Origin: Zea mays
Taxonomy: Eukaryota; Streptophyta; Magnoliopsida; Poales; Poaceae
Direction of reading: 5' to 3'
Length of the DNA stretch: 64,000 nt
Assembly: GCF_902167145.1 (NCBI RefSeq)
Contig: NC_050098.1
Span: 75,556,207 to 75,620,206, forward strand
How positions within the stretch are numbered: the stretch's first letter is position 1; every line of letters begins with the position of its first letter. Shown here piece by piece: positions 44,128 to 57,422 of the stretch. Made by a program: the position numbers and the translations under genes. Below the pieces are notes generated by a model that saw only the letters and a list, made by a program, of their open reading frames with translations, had not been told where the DNA came from and searched no databases.

Positions 44128-46893
44128 TGTGGCGGAACCGCCCGAATTATTCCAACTTTAGTGCCTAAGTCCCGCCTTAGAGGCTAGACAACACTTAAAT
44201 AGGAATAAAATGTCAGTCCCTCGGATCTAGTCCAACAAGGCCACTAACAGGATCAAGTACCACGTACTCACTCGAAGGTGAGGCACAGAGCAAATACAAT
44301 AAAGCATAAAACCATACATTAAGGAGTACTTAATTTATTAAAACATCAGTGGAGTTTATCAAAAGTAGTGATCAATGTTCGGAAAGCAGCGAAATATAAC
44401 TAACAGTAAATAAATGGAGGGATGGGGAAGCCTGGCCCATCACTCCTCAAGCTCCTCCTCTGCTGAGGTAGGGTCCCACTCGACTCTCTAACCTGGTGGT
44501 AAGATGGACGGCCAAGTCACTCCAGCAACCATATCCTCCAGAGAACCTGTAAAAAAATTATGCCACAAGCAAGGCTGAGTATACTAATACTCAGCTAGAC
44601 TTACCCGGTGTGAGGAGTCTACTCCTCTACCTCTAGACATGCAGCTGTTTGGCTGAGGGGTTTGGTTTGCCAAAAGCACTAACTGATTCTAAAATCAAGT
44701 TTTAGCTTTTCAAGTTTTAGTGTGACACTCTTAAGACTAAATGTGTACCTAGCTAATCATACATGGTATCAAGCATTTAGCAATCAACAGCTTTTGCATA
44801 TCAACACTTTTCCACTTATTACTCAATGTAGTACAATGGATCAAGCAGTCTCATTAGCTACGAGAAGCAGACGATTCAAATCGAGTTTTTATCCTTGCAA
44901 GGTAAACCTAAACACACAATGTGGCGAGGCACTCCGTCCCCACACACATCAACCGTCCCCATCGATTCCCCGTCAATAGATCAGGGCTCACCGCCTTGGC
45001 AGACAATGCCTCACTGACCCTGATTGCCGTCGTGCAGTGACCGCACTTGTACCCACCATAACCAGAATGGGAGACCACATCTCAAGTCGCATGAGGGGTA
45101 AAGTCTGCGGGCAGGTTCACTCAGGTACTAGGCTTACAGATTTACCATATTTCTCGGCATGTGCTTAGTACGTTCAAACGCTTGACACAGGTATCCGCAT
45201 GTTAATCCTTATTCCAATTTCCGTCTCGTAAACAACGCATCCCCATGGATCCGTGTCCACAGACCATCATCATTCTGTTATGAAAGTGGATACAACCAAT
45301 TCCTGACCTCGCGCGAGTGCTAGAAAAATCACTCGACTTCTACCGAGATCCCTAATTAGCAAAGCAGCTACTCGACCTAGCATACTAGTATCCATCACAA
45401 AGGAAATCCTGAGTTTATGCAACTAAGGTTTCAGTCAACTCCTGCACTTAATTGCACGGTACAAGCCTACAAACATTAAGTGCAGTAAAATAGCATATAG
45501 AATTGGTTATGCATAAAACCGGGGCTTGCCTTCCAAAGCTGGGGTAGGCAGATCCTCGATGGCAGGCTCTCGTGCTGGCTCTGGGACTACCTTCTGAGCA
45601 GTCACGTCGAGGTGCGACTCGTCGATGGTGATGGCCAGAATCGGTCGGGCCATGTGCGCAGGCGGTCGGGCTCATCGGCGGCATACGCTCCAGCCTACTC
45701 ACGGCGGTATTGCTCAATCCAGTGCCATAGGAAGCTTCACGGGGTGCTAAGGACACTACCAATGCAAGGAATCGACGGAAGGCTCACTATGGAGCTCGGT
45801 CTACGTGTGCCGGCGATCGGGTGAAGTCTGGTGATGTCGATCCGGTGTCTCCGGTGAGGTAGAGTTCAATCCCCGGCTCTAGAAGCTTCACCGAGGTCCG
45901 TAGAGGCTATCCCGAGGGTCGGATAGGGCGGGGAGTGGCTAGGTTGGCCGGTCTATGGTGGTTGTGGCTTGCGCGGCCGCTGGCACCTCGCTCATGAGGC
46001 AAACTCCGGCGAACTCGAGCTCGGGTTGGGTCAGTGGCGTGCGGGGGTGTACGGTCGAGGCCGGGATGGCTTTTATAGGCACGAGCGTGGACGCGAGGTT
46101 GGCGTGGCGCAGGGCTGCGCGCGTGGGCGGAGCGCCGAGGGCGTGCTCTTACACGCCAGAACGCGTCGAACACGTGGGCGTTTGTTTCTGCCTTTGTTCA
46201 AGCGCCTGCAGGGATCACAAACGTGCGAATCTCGCCAAGGGTCTTGTGCAAATCTCTTCTTGGCACCTAGGGCTAGCTAGCTTGTGTAAGTTCCAAGTCA
46301 AGTCTGTCAGCACTGTTCACCAGTGACAAAACCGATGTCAAACCATGTCAAACGACCTTGGTTTGAACTCAATTTTTTTAGAGAAGTGCCTTGGATGATT
46401 TGGGTACTTTTTGCTATTTGGTCCAAGTGGTTTTGGCGCCAGCACAAAGGTGAACACCTTTGATCTTTGGTCTAGGGTGGTTTTTGGGACATAGAGAAAT
46501 TTTGATGGCTCTAGTATGCTTCCCACTTGATGTAGTAATTTGAGGTTGTTGTTGGGCCTTTTTGCAATATTTTTCTTACTAGATCTTGTAGCTTTACTAA
46601 TACACTTCATCTTTAGTCAAGGTTCCTTTTTATGTTTTGATCATTTGCCCATTCTTTCCCTTTTAATCCCATGGTTAGGGTTTAAGGGTTTAAGAAGGAA
46701 TTAGGGTTTTAGAATCTTGTTTGTGGGTGAACATTGTATGGAGCATAGGGTTTTCTTCTTGTAATGGTTAATGCTTAGCTTAGCCATGATTCTAAAACTT
46801 TTAGTGCCTTCACTCTCCATTTTAGCATAAAGTTTGAGTAGGACCCAATGTGCTTCTTTGGACAGGGCTTTGGGTAACACCAGGGGTGTTACA
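44128..46893 (-). mobile_element. D 3' LTR with internal deletion
   Basis: Starts TGTGGCGGAACCG and ends with hairpin GTAACACC-agg-GGTGTTAC plus A (46874-46893). Minus-strand TATAAAA at 46071-46077. At 45598-45602 it jumps from sequence equal to 54556 to sequence equal to 56085, joined at agc. Confidence 0.93.
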
Positions 46894-47160
46894 GCCCTCC
46901 CCTTAAAGGAATTTCATCACGAGATTGGGTAGGGATCCTTTAGTGGGGTACCAAGAAGGTGTGTGTTGGTGTGTTGCAGTTTCCTTTAACCAAGTTTCTC
47001 TAGTTAACTGCTCTTCGAATGTCATTCTCTTTGCAACTTCAGAAGGAAGTCCTTCTAGGCTTATTTTCACAACTTACTCTACTCTTTTTAACTAGGTTTC
47101 TCTTATATTTAGATTCAAAGGGCAGGTGGGGGTGGGTGTTTTGGGTTACGTACTGATTCC
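46894..47160 (-). promoter_or_regulatory. D region between pol and 3' LTR, with polypurine tract
   Basis: Minus strand ttaaggggagggc directly before the LTR (46894-46906) is the likely polypurine tract. The remainder is non-coding as far as I can see. Confidence 0.65.
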
Positions 47161-50100
47161 TTTAGGCAGAAAGTCGGGGAAGCGAGAACGTAGAAAATCC
47201 TCAGTTTCCCATGTAGCCTCTTCTTCTGAATGGTTGCTCCACTGAATCTTATACATTTGGATTGACCTTGCTCGAGTTGATCTTTCTTTTTGGTCCAATA
47301 CCTTGATGGGGTGCTCTTGCTAAGACAAGTATGGTTCTATCTCAAATTCAGGTTCGGGTAGCACTTCCATGGGTAAGCGGACACACTTCCATAGCTAAGA
47401 TACGTGGAACACATCATGAATTGCTGACATATGAGGTGGTAACTTCAATTGGTATGCTACAGGTCCAATATAGCGAGGAGCTAACTTGCCCTTAATTCCA
47501 AACCTCTGAACACCTTTGGTAGTGACACCTTAAGATATACATGATCCACCACTTCGAATTGTAGAGGCTTCCTTCTCTTATCATGATAGCTTTTCTGTCT
47601 GGCCTGAGCAGCTTCCAAGTTCTTCTTAATGACTCTGACTTTATTCTCGGCTTCAAGTACTAGGTCAGGTCCAAATATTTCCCTCTCTCCAGCTTGTGAC
47701 CAATTTAGCGGTGTTCTACACCTTCTCCCATACAAAGCCTCGAAAGGTGCCATCTTTAGGCTGGACTGGTAGTTGTTGTTATACGAGAGCTCTGCCAAGG
47801 AAAGGCACTTATCCCAATTCTTACCATAGTGTAACACACATGCTCGCAACATGTCCTCGAGAATCTGATTCACTCTTTTCGTCTGACCATCTGTGTGAGG
47901 ATGGTACGCTGAGCTTCTAATCACAGTGGTTCCCAGTGACATTTGGAGCTACTCCCAAAAACGTGCTTCGAACAGTGCTCCTCTATCAGACACAATAGTC
48001 TTCGGAATTCCATGCAAACGCTCTATTTGGTCAATATAGATCTCTGCTTATTTCTCTGTCTTGTGGGTGGTATGTACTAGCAAGAAATGAGCTGTCTTGG
48101 TTAATCTATCCATAATGACCCAGATAGAATCATGGTGTCGGGAGGTGTTGGGCAATCCCACAACAAAATCCATGCAAATATCCTCCCATTTCCAAGATGG
48201 TATGGGAAGGGGCTGTAAGGTACCGTCTGCCTTCAAATGACTAGCCTTGATTCTTTGGCAAGTGTTGAATTCAGATACATACTTAGCAATTTCCCTCTTC
48301 ATTCTGGTCCACCAATACAAAGATATGAGATCATGATACATCTTGTTACTTCCGGGGTGCATGGAAAATTTGGAAAGATGAGCTTCATCCAATATTTTCT
48401 GCCTGAGTTCTGGATTCTTAGGAACAACCAGTCGGTCTTCAAACCATAGAACTCCCTTGCTGTCCTAACGAAAGCATCTGTACTTTTCCACCTTTTGTTC
48501 GAGCATCTCCTTAATGACTTGAACACCCTTGTCGCCAATCTGTGCCATGATTATCTGCTCATGTAGAGTGGGCTTCACTGAGATATAATTCAAGGTACCT
48601 GAGGAAACAACTTCCACGTTCAGCTTGCACAACTCGTCACAAAGAGTGGCGATCTTAGAGTCCATAGTTACAGAGTTGCACTGGGCTTTTCGACTTAAAG
48701 CATCTGCCACAACATTGGCTTTGCCAGGATGGTAATGCACTTCCAAATCATAGTCCTTGATCAATTCCAACCATCTTCTCTGCCTCATATTAAAATCAGC
48801 CTGAGTGAAAATATACTTGAGACTCTTGTGGTCAGTATAGATATTACAATGAGATCCCATCAAATAATGTCTGCATATCTTCAGAGCATGAACCACGACT
48901 GCTAATTCCAGATCATGTGTGTGGTAGTTCTGCTCATGAGGCCTGAGTTCTCGGGATGCATAGGCAATAACTCTGTTGTCTTGCATCAAGACACATCCCA
49001 ATCCAGTGCCTGAAGCATCGCAATAAACATCGAAAGATTTGGTGTTGTCAGGCTATGCTAGCACGAGTGCTATGGTTATATGTTGTCTCAATGTATGAAA
49101 GGCATCCTCACATTTCTAACTCCATTAATACTTTACTCCTTTCTTCAACAATTCAGTCATTGGCTTTGCAATCCTGGAGAAATCTGGAATGAATCGCCGA
49201 TAATACCGTGCCAATCCCAGAAAACTCCGAATCTACCGTACAGTGGTAGGAGGCTTCCAATTCATCACTTCTTGCACTTTCTCAGGATCAACTGATATCC
49301 CATCCTGAGAAAGGGTGTGAACCAAAAATTTAATTTCCCTCAGCCAGAAATCACATTTGGACAACTTAGCATATAAGCGATGATCGCGCAGTCTCTGAAG
49401 TACTGTATGCAAGTGCATAGTATACTCCTGTTCATTTCTTGAATATACCAGAATGTCATCAATGAAAACCACCACAAACTTGTCTAGTTCTGGCATAAAT
49501 ATTGAGTTCATCAAATACATGAAATATGCCGGGGCATTGGTCAGCCCGAATGACATTACCAAATACTCATAAAGTCCATATCTGGTAGAGAAAGCTGTCT
49601 TCGGAATATCGCTGGCTCTGATCTTGATTTGATGATAGCCAGAGCGAAGGTCTATCTTGGAAAACACCTTGGCTCCCACCAACTGATCAAATAATACATC
49701 AATGTGGGGCAACGGATACTTATTTTTTATTGTTACCGCATTGAGAGGGTGGTAATCAACACACAATCTCAGACTCTCATCTTTCTTCTTCACAAACAAG
49801 GCTGGACATCCCCATGGAGAAGTACTTGGGCGAATGAATCACTTGTCCAACAACTCTTGTAACTGCTTCTTCAGTTCTGCTAACTCCGCTGGAGGCATCC
49901 TATAGAGTCTCTTGGATATAGGTGTAGTTCCGGGTTGCAGTTCAATTGCAAACTCTATGTCTCTGTCGGGTGGCATCCCTGGCAATTCATCTGGGAAAAC
50001 ATCAGGGTACTCACAGACCACTGGAATCCTTTCGACGGGTGACTCTATCAGGGCGAAGGCACTGGAACGAGTACAACCCTGGTTAGGCAAATATAACATG

Positions 50101-50450
50101 ATATCACCACAAGTAGGTGAGTGTACCTCAATGGCCCTTGCCGCGATATCAATTACTGCCTGATGCCTTGATAACCAGTCAGTTCCTAAAATGATATCCA
50201 CACTATCCAATCCCAAGATAAGGAGGGTGGTTTTAATTACAAGACTACCAAATTTTATAGGCACATGCCTGTTGATTTGATATGTGGCAACCCTGCCTCC
50301 TGGTGTTGAAATTGTAATGCCCCCATTTGTGTGATGAAAAGGTAACTAGCATTTGGCACTAAATTTTGCACTGATAAAACTATGGGATGCACCCGAATCA
50401 AAAAGAATGACTGCAGGATAATTCAAAACGGAAAAGATATCAGTCATGAA
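47160..50450 (-). pseudogene. Pol of D: protease, RT, RNase H, integrase, chromodomain
   Basis: Protease DSGASHSFIS (50390-50400), then open 50264-49839. RT open 49799-49233 with [14 protein letters not shown] and catalytic [10 protein letters not shown]. RNase H open 49001-48465 ([21 protein letters not shown]). Integrase open 48392-48048 and 47942-47481 (YWWTRMKREIAKYV, SAYHPHTDGQTKRVNQ, MAPFEALYGRRCRTPL). A chromodomain at about 47165-47300 (RSIQMYKIQWSNHSEEEATWE) ends it; in this lineage it guides integration to heterochromatin. Single stops separate the pieces, so it is inactive. Confidence 0.92.
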
Positions 50451-51538
50451 GGGTGCTCCCTCTGGAATGTTAGCCAACGTGGTGAAGTTCAGCCTGCCTT
50501 TCCTCACTTGCACCTTCTACCTCTTACCTTGGTTCTGATTTGAATTCTGCCCTTCCTCTGCTGGTTCTTAGGGCAATTCTTGGCGTAGTGTCCAGTGCTG
50601 CCACAAGTGAAACACCGGTTGTCATTGGCCTGACGGTACTGCTGCTGTGGTTGGTTGTTGTTCCTCTGAACTGGGGGTTGAGAGCGGTTGGGTGCCTGTT
50701 GTTGCTGTTGTGGTCGGATCACCCACCATCCTTGCTGCTAAGGTCCCTTACTCTGAGTGTCGGACACAATCCTGAAGCGCTGAGGCTGAGCTGAAGGTCT
50801 TGCCATAGGGGTCTTCCTCTTCTTTTCTGCCTGGCGGGCTGTGATGCAGTCTTCCTGAGAAATGGCCATGTTGACTAACTCATTGTAGCTGTTGGCCCTG
50901 ACTGTGTTGAGACGGTCGCGGAGCTTAGTACTGAGGCCCCTTCTAAACCTGTCCCTCTTCTTCTCATTTGTGTCAGCATGATAGCCTGCATACTGACATA
51001 GGTCGTTGAAGGCTTGGGCGTACTGTAACACTATATGACTCCCCTGAGTGAGTGCCAGAAACTCATTGAGCTTGCGGTCCATGATGCCTGCTGGTATGTG
51101 ATGTCCTCTGAATGCCACCTTGAGCTCTCCCCATTCCACCACGTGGTCAACCGGCTGCATAGAGAGAAAGTGATCCCACCATGTCCGCGCAGGTCCGCGA
51201 AGCTGCTGGGTGGCGAAATGGACCTTAGCCACATCTGAACAAACTCCATTAAGCAGTGGGAATTTGGATTCCACCACCCTGAGCCATACATCAGCATCAA
51301 GTGGATCCTCTGCACAAGTAAACAATGGCGGTTGAGTGCTAAGGAACTCCTGATAGGTGGCCGCTACTGGGGGACGCTGATGGTGATCACCACTACCATA
51401 GTGCTGGGGTGGTGGCTGACGCTGAGCTAACTGTCACAAAATCTCATTTTGCTGAGCCATAAGCTCTTGCATGGTAGGAGGTGGCGGCGGTGGTGGAGGA
51501 ATGTTCTCATTCTGTCCACGGCGCGCTCTTCCTGCCAT
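50450..51538 (-). pseudogene. Gag of D
   Basis: ATG at 51538 (MAGRARRGQNEN then a poly-Pro run). TGA at 51434-51436 interrupts after NEIL. The capsid core is open 51325-50738 (DVWLRVVESKFPLL, GPARTWWDHFLSMQP, FRRGLSTKLRDRL). The zinc knuckle CFTCGSTGHYAKNC lies near 50590-50630. Typical chromovirus gag; inactivated by the stop. Confidence 0.88.
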
Positions 51539-51849
51539 CTTAAATTTAGGATGCTCTTAATATCATTCCTTGAAATCAGGGATTGCACATGGTAAGAGAT
51601 TTTTAAGGACAAGTTTGCAAAATGTCAAACATTTCCTTGCATTTTCATAAGAGGTACCACATGTCATAAATTGCCTTCATAACTTAAAATAGAAATCATC
51701 CATCATTCATCAAGCCAAAATAGTTTTCTAACAGTTACAACAGTGTTCAAAATACTCGACTCTCTCTAGCCTAGTACCTCCCAGGTGCAAAAGCTAAGCT
51801 AGTTTCGTGGAGTTCTACTTCCGCACACTTCTACCCCAATCTCTAAAAC

Positions 51850-52660
51850 CTAATGGGCAAACAAGGCAACACTAGACTCGGGGGAAGGTGGTCTCCCTGA
51901 GCCAGCAGTGTCCAAGCTGGACACAGGCTCCGGCTCCTCTCCTCCCTCGATGTCAACATCCTCGTCGGACCCTTCTACCTCCATGTCTTGAATTTCCTGA
52001 TGGTGCATATCCAAGTGCTGGTTGGCTTCCTCAAGTTGTTGATGAGTGGTCAGGAGCTGATCCTCGAGAACCTCGATGGTGTTCTCCCTGGCCCCTACTT
52101 GCTCCTCAAGCTCTTGGATTTGGGTGGCCATCTGCTCCACCTGGAGGTCCTTTTCCACCAGCTCAGTGGACAGGTCTACCACAAGGTCCTCCCTGTTGTC
52201 CAGGGTGATCTTGGTAGACTCCACCAATCCCATCAGCTGGGACATTGCCTCACCACGCACTACTTGCAGACGATACAGGGCATTCATGCACTGCACTGTC
52301 AGGTGAGCAGTCTACCCTGGGTAAAGAGCCCACACATCCTTGGCATGCTCCACTCGGTCCTTCCACATTTGGTCGTCCTCCTTTTCGGTGGGGAACAAGC
52401 CAATGGGATGAGTCCAACGAACGCCAGCCCGGTTGCAACGGATGAGGCTCCAAGATCATCCTCACCCTATAGCGGGGTACCCGGTGCTCCTCGAACAACT
52501 GCACTGCATACTGGGGAGGCGTCGTATAACCGGCTCCCTGTAGCACTTCACACAAAATGCGGGGAAAACCCTCTCGTGCAAGTCCGTCCGTGTGGGAATG
52601 TGTGTTCCCTCCTTCCGAGGATTCGTGAGAAGTCATCTGTGTAAGGGTAAGCGTAAGCAA
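51850..52660 (-). pseudogene. Extra coiled-coil ORF of D, upstream of gag, same strand
   Basis: Two overlapping open pieces, 52660-52250 and 52296-51850, joined by a frameshift near 52410 and one stop (52312-52314). The N-terminal part holds EGFPRILCEVLQGAGYTTPP and LEPHPLQPGW. The C-terminal part is heptad-like (VEKDLQVEQMATQIQELEEQ) and then acidic (GSDEDVDIEGGEEPEP). It lies between the 5' LTR and gag. I recognise it only as a type of extra ORF seen in grass gypsy elements; function unknown. Confidence 0.7.
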
Positions 52661-53082
52661 AAAAGAAAAAGAATCACAAAAATAAAAGGGAATTAGTGCT
52701 TGACTTTCCTAGGGTTATGTTGAGATCTTTGAGGTATACTTAATCTTTATTAAGGTGCCTCTTGGATTACATAGCTTTTAAAATTCTTGACCACTTACTA
52801 AGTAGTTAGAACAAAATGATGCATGTATGCTCGTCCTAAGCAACCTCACATCAAACATATAGGGATAGAGAAAACCTCCACCCATTATCATAGTAGCCCG
52901 TAGGGCATGTTCAAATAGCCACCTAGCTACCCCTCTAGTATCCTAAGGCTTCGCGTTCTATCCCCATCCTTATCGTCTTACCAATCTATCCAACATTTGT
53001 TTCTAACCAGTTTTACTCTTTGAAAAGGTTGGTAATTACGATTTATTGATTCCTCTGTGGTGGTACATGCTCCGATACCAGC
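52661..53082 (-). promoter_or_regulatory. D 5' leader and primer-binding site
   Basis: Minus strand gctggtatcggagcatg next to the 5' LTR: TGGTATCGGAGC, one mismatch from the initiator tRNA-Met site. The rest of the leader shows no gene. Confidence 0.8.
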
Positions 53083-56000
53083 TGTGACGGAACCGCCTGA
53101 ATTACTCCAACTTAAGTGCCTAAGTCCCGCCTTAGAGGCTAGACCACACTTAAATAGGAATAAAACGTCAGTCCCTCGGATCTAGTCCGACAAGGCCACT
53201 AACAGGATCAAGTACCACGCAATCACTCAAAGGTGAGGCACAGAGCAAATACAATAAAGCATAAAACCATACATTAAGGAGTACTTAATTTATTACAACA
53301 TCATCGGAGTTTATTAAAAGTAGTGATCTGTGTTTGGAAAGCAGCGGATTATAACTAACGGTAAATAAATGGAGGGATGGGGAAGCCTGGCCCATCACTC
53401 CTCATGCTCCTCCCCTACTGAGGTAGGGTCCCACTCGACTGTCCAACCCGGTGGTAAGATGGACGGCCAAGTCACTCCAGCAACCATATCCTCTAGAGAA
53501 CCTGTAAAAAAATTATGCCACAAGCAAGGCTGAGTATACTAATACTCAGCTAGACTTACCCGGTGTGAGGAGTCTACTCCTCTACCTCTAGACATGCAGC
53601 TGTTTGGCTGAGGGGTTTGGTTTGCCAAAAGCACTATCTGAGTCTAAATTCAAGTTTTAGCTTTTCAAGTTTTAGTGTGACTCTCTTAAGACTAAATGTG
53701 TACCTAGCTAATCATACATGGTATCAAGCATTTTAGCAATCAATAGCTTTTGCATATCAACACATTTCCACTTATTACTCAATGCAGTACAATGGATCAA
53801 GCAGTCTCATTAGCTGCGAGAAGCAGACGATTCGAATCGAGTTTTTATCCTTGCTAGGTAAACCTAAACACACGACGTGGCGAGGCACTACGTCCCCACA
53901 CACATCAACTGTCCCCATCGATTCCCCGTCAACAGATCAGGGCTCACCACCTTGGCGTACAATGCCTCACTGACCCCGACTGCCGTCGTGTAGTGACAGA
54001 ACTTGTACCCACCATAACCGGAATGGGAGACCACGTCTCAGGTCGCGTGAGGGGTAAAGTCTGCGGGCAGGTTCACTCAGGTACTAGGCTTACCGATTTA
54101 CCATATTTCTCGGCATGTGCTTAGTACGTTCAAACGCTTGACACAGGTATCCGCACGTTAATCCTTATTCCAATTTCCATCTCGTAAACAACGCATCCCC
54201 ATGGATCCATGTCCACAAACCTTCATCATTCTGTTATCAAAGTGGATACAATCAATTCCTGACCTCGCGCAAGTGCTAGAAAAATCACTCGACTTCTACC
54301 GAGATCCCTAATTAGCAAAGCAGCTACTCGACCTAGCATACTAGTATCCATCACAAAAGAAATCCTGAGTTCATGCAACTAAGGGTTCAGTCAACTCCTA
54401 CACTTAAGTGCACAGTACAAGCCTACAAACATTAAGTGTAGTAAAATAGCATATAGAATTGGTTATGCATAAAACTGGGGCTTGCCTTCCAAAGCTGGGG
54501 CAGGCAGATCCTCGATGGCAGGCTCTGGTGCTGGCTCTGGGACTACCTCCTGAGCAACTCCTTGCTCCAGAACGAGGATGTACTATCCGTCAGCGAGATT
54601 ACAGTCTATCGAATGTAATGAATAAGATATATGCGTATTAATGATATGACAATTTGTAAATGATATGTAAGGTGAACAATATTAAAATAGTGAGTAAACT
54701 AGTGTTTTCTTTGCCGGAGAGTGTACTAAGGTTTGTAGACACTCATGCAAGGGTATTGAGTGAACTTAAGAATTTTAGTCATCTCTTATATGTTTGTTTG
54801 GTCTCTTGGGGGATTTAAATGCACACCACTAATTTTTCCCATAATTTTCTTCTTACCCTTTTATTATGCTCATTATTAAGCACCTTGAACTATCATGGCA
54901 ATTTAGAATTTTCCAAAAAATGTTACAAAAAGTACAGTGGGTAAACATTGACCTCTGTGGTTTATTCGAAAAATTTGAGGTTGAAATTAATTAAGATACC
55001 CTTGTGCAAAAAAATAACAAAAGTAAGGGTACAAGGGTACTTTACACTATAGCTCTTCTTTTTGTGAGGTTTCTGGACTAAAATTTATTTTTGCCATGAT
55101 CCATAGGTGATAATAGGCCTCTGTGCCAAAAATCACAGAAAAAGACCCACTGGATATTTAGTTGTGATATTCTAAAGTTTATTGCCAACAAGGTACTTAT
55201 AACTAACTTGTTAGTTGAAAAATGTCAAACAACAGAACTTATATTTTTCCTAGATTACTGCTAGCATATTATTAGGTATCCCAAGGATTGGGGTGGGTTT
55301 TCCTTAGGGTTATTTTTCTAGGAATTTTCTAAGTTTTCCTTGTTTTCATGAAATAAACTGTGGTGCATTTCTTTTGTACTAACAAAGAGCTTAACAAAAT
55401 TTTCTAGTGAACTATGTCACTAAAGTCAGCTAGCAAAAATGTGGTTGGCCTTTGGTTCTTATTTTAAACTCCCTTTTCCATTTTCTTTAAGTTTGAATCA
55501 AAGCAAGTTTTAATGGTAAACTCCTCCCTAAGCTGGTGTACTTAGGGGTTTATTATTTTTAAACAAGATAGCTAGTGGTTAATTACCTCTCTAATTTTTC
55601 TTGAGCTTAGTCAAATAGTGTAGATATTTTTCCCTTCTTTATTTAGCTTTTGGCCAGTTTACTATTTAAATCAAAACTTTAAAATTTCTTGCAGTACTTA
55701 GGGTGTTTGGTATTTTTCCTAAGTAGTTCATATTATTTAAAACCTAGCAAAATTTGTTTGACCAAAATTGGTTGGATAAAACTGGAGTTATGAATTTTGC
55801 AAGCTCTGCCTGCATTTAAAAGAATAGGGTTTAAAAGGTTTTATGAAAAACCAGTTTACACCGAGACCCCTGGGCTTTCCCTTAACTAAGTCTTTAAACC
55901 ATACCCCTGCAGGACTATTCACCTGAGTCACTGACTACTCAAAAACCCCCCGGCTTCTTCTTCTTTTCCCAGAGCTCCCTCCCCTTTTGAAATAGTAACT

Positions 56001-57422
56001 GCGGGGAATAAACAGGGTGGTGTGGCTTACCAGCGGCGAGGGAGGTCCGGCAAAGGGCGGGGTTAGATCCGAGAGGTCCTAGCGGTCACGTCGAGGTGCG
56101 ACTCGTCGATGGTGATGGCCGGAATCGGTCGGGCCACGTGCGCTGGCGGTCGGGCTCGTGGGCGGCGTACGCTCCGGCCTACTCACGTCGGTATTGCTCA
56201 ATCCAGTGGCACAGGAAGCTTCACGGGGTGCTAAGGACGCTGACAGTGCAAGGAATCGACGGAAGGCTCACCATGGAGCTCGGTCTACGTGCGCCGGCGG
56301 TCGGGTGAAGTCCGGCGACGTCGATCCGGTGTCTCCAGTGAGGTAGAGTTCAATCCCCGGCTCTGGAAGCTTCACCAAGGTCCGTAGAGGCTATCCTGAG
56401 GGTCATATGGGGCGGGGAGTGGCTAGGTTGGCCGGTCTACGGTGATTGTGGCTTGCGCGATCGCTAGCACCTCGCTCACGGGGCAAACTCCAGCAAACTC
56501 GAGCTCGGGTTGGGTCAGTGACGCGTGGGGGTGTACGGTCGAGGCCGGGATTGCTTTTATAGGAGCGGGCGCGGGAGTGGACGCGAGGTTGGCGCGGTGT
56601 GGAGCTGCACGCGTGGGCGGAGCACCGAGGGCGTGCTCTGGCGCGCCAGAACGCGTCGAACACGTGGGCGTTTGTTTCTACCTCTGTTCAAGCGCCTGCA
56701 GGGATCACAAACGTGTGAATCTCGCCAAGGGTCTTGTGCAAATCTCTTCCTGGCACCTAGGGCTAGCTAGTTTGTGTAAGTTCCAATGGGAGATATGCCC
56801 TAGCTTGTGAGATATGCGGGCGCCAAGTCAAGTATGTCGGCACTGTTCACCAGTGACAAAACCGATGTCAAACCATGTCAAACGACCTTGGTTTGAATTC
56901 AAATTTTTCAGAGAGGTGCCTTGGATGATTTGGGTACTTTTTGCTATTTGGTCCAAGTGGTTTTGGCACCAGCACAAAGGTGAACGCCTTTGATCTTTGG
57001 TCTAGGGTGGTTTTTGGGACTTAGAGAAATTTTGATGGCTCTAGTATGCTTCCCACTTGATGTACTAATTTGAGGTTGTTGTTGGGCCTTTTTGCAATAT
57101 TTTTCTTACTAGATCTTGTAGCTTTACTAATACACTTCATCTTTAGTCAAGGTTCCTTTTTATGTTTTGATCATTTGCCCATTCTTTCCCTTTTAATCCC
57201 ATGGTTAGGGTTTAAGGGTTTAAGAAGGAATTAGGGTTTTAGAATCTTGTTTGTGGGTGAACATTGTATGGAGCATAGGGTTTCTTCTTGTTATGGTTAA
57301 TGCTTAGCTTAGCCATGATTCTAAAACTTTTAGTGCCTTCACTCTCCATTTTAGAATAAAGTTTGAGTAGGACCCAATGTGCTTCTTTGGCCAGGGCTTT
57401 GGGTAACACCAGGGGTATTACA
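53083..57422 (-). mobile_element. D 5' LTR, full length
   Basis: 4340 bp, TGTGACGGAACCGCC...GTATTACA. Minus-strand TATAAAAG at 56554-56561. The 54557-56084 segment is missing from the 3' LTR but is present in relative J. The terminal hairpin has one mismatch here (ggtattac). Confidence 0.93.

Larger units (their letters stand above)
44128..57422 (-). mobile_element. Chromovirus (Del/Tekay-type Ty3/gypsy) element D
   Basis: LTRs 44128-46893 (2766 bp) and 53083-57422 (4340 bp), TSD actaa (44123-44127 and 57423-57427), inserted in B's RNase H. On minus from the 5' LTR (right): PBS TGGTATCGGAGC (about 53069-53080), a coiled-coil ORF, gag with zinc knuckle, PR, RT, RNase H, integrase, chromodomain, then purine-rich aaggggaggg next to the 3' LTR. 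Coding parts carry several stops. The size difference of the LTRs is a 1.53-kb deletion in the left one. The exact maize family is not assigned. Confidence 0.94.

Noticed and set aside
54557..56084. Insertion into D's right LTR
   Set aside because: Related LTR J also has this segment, so the left LTR has a deletion instead.
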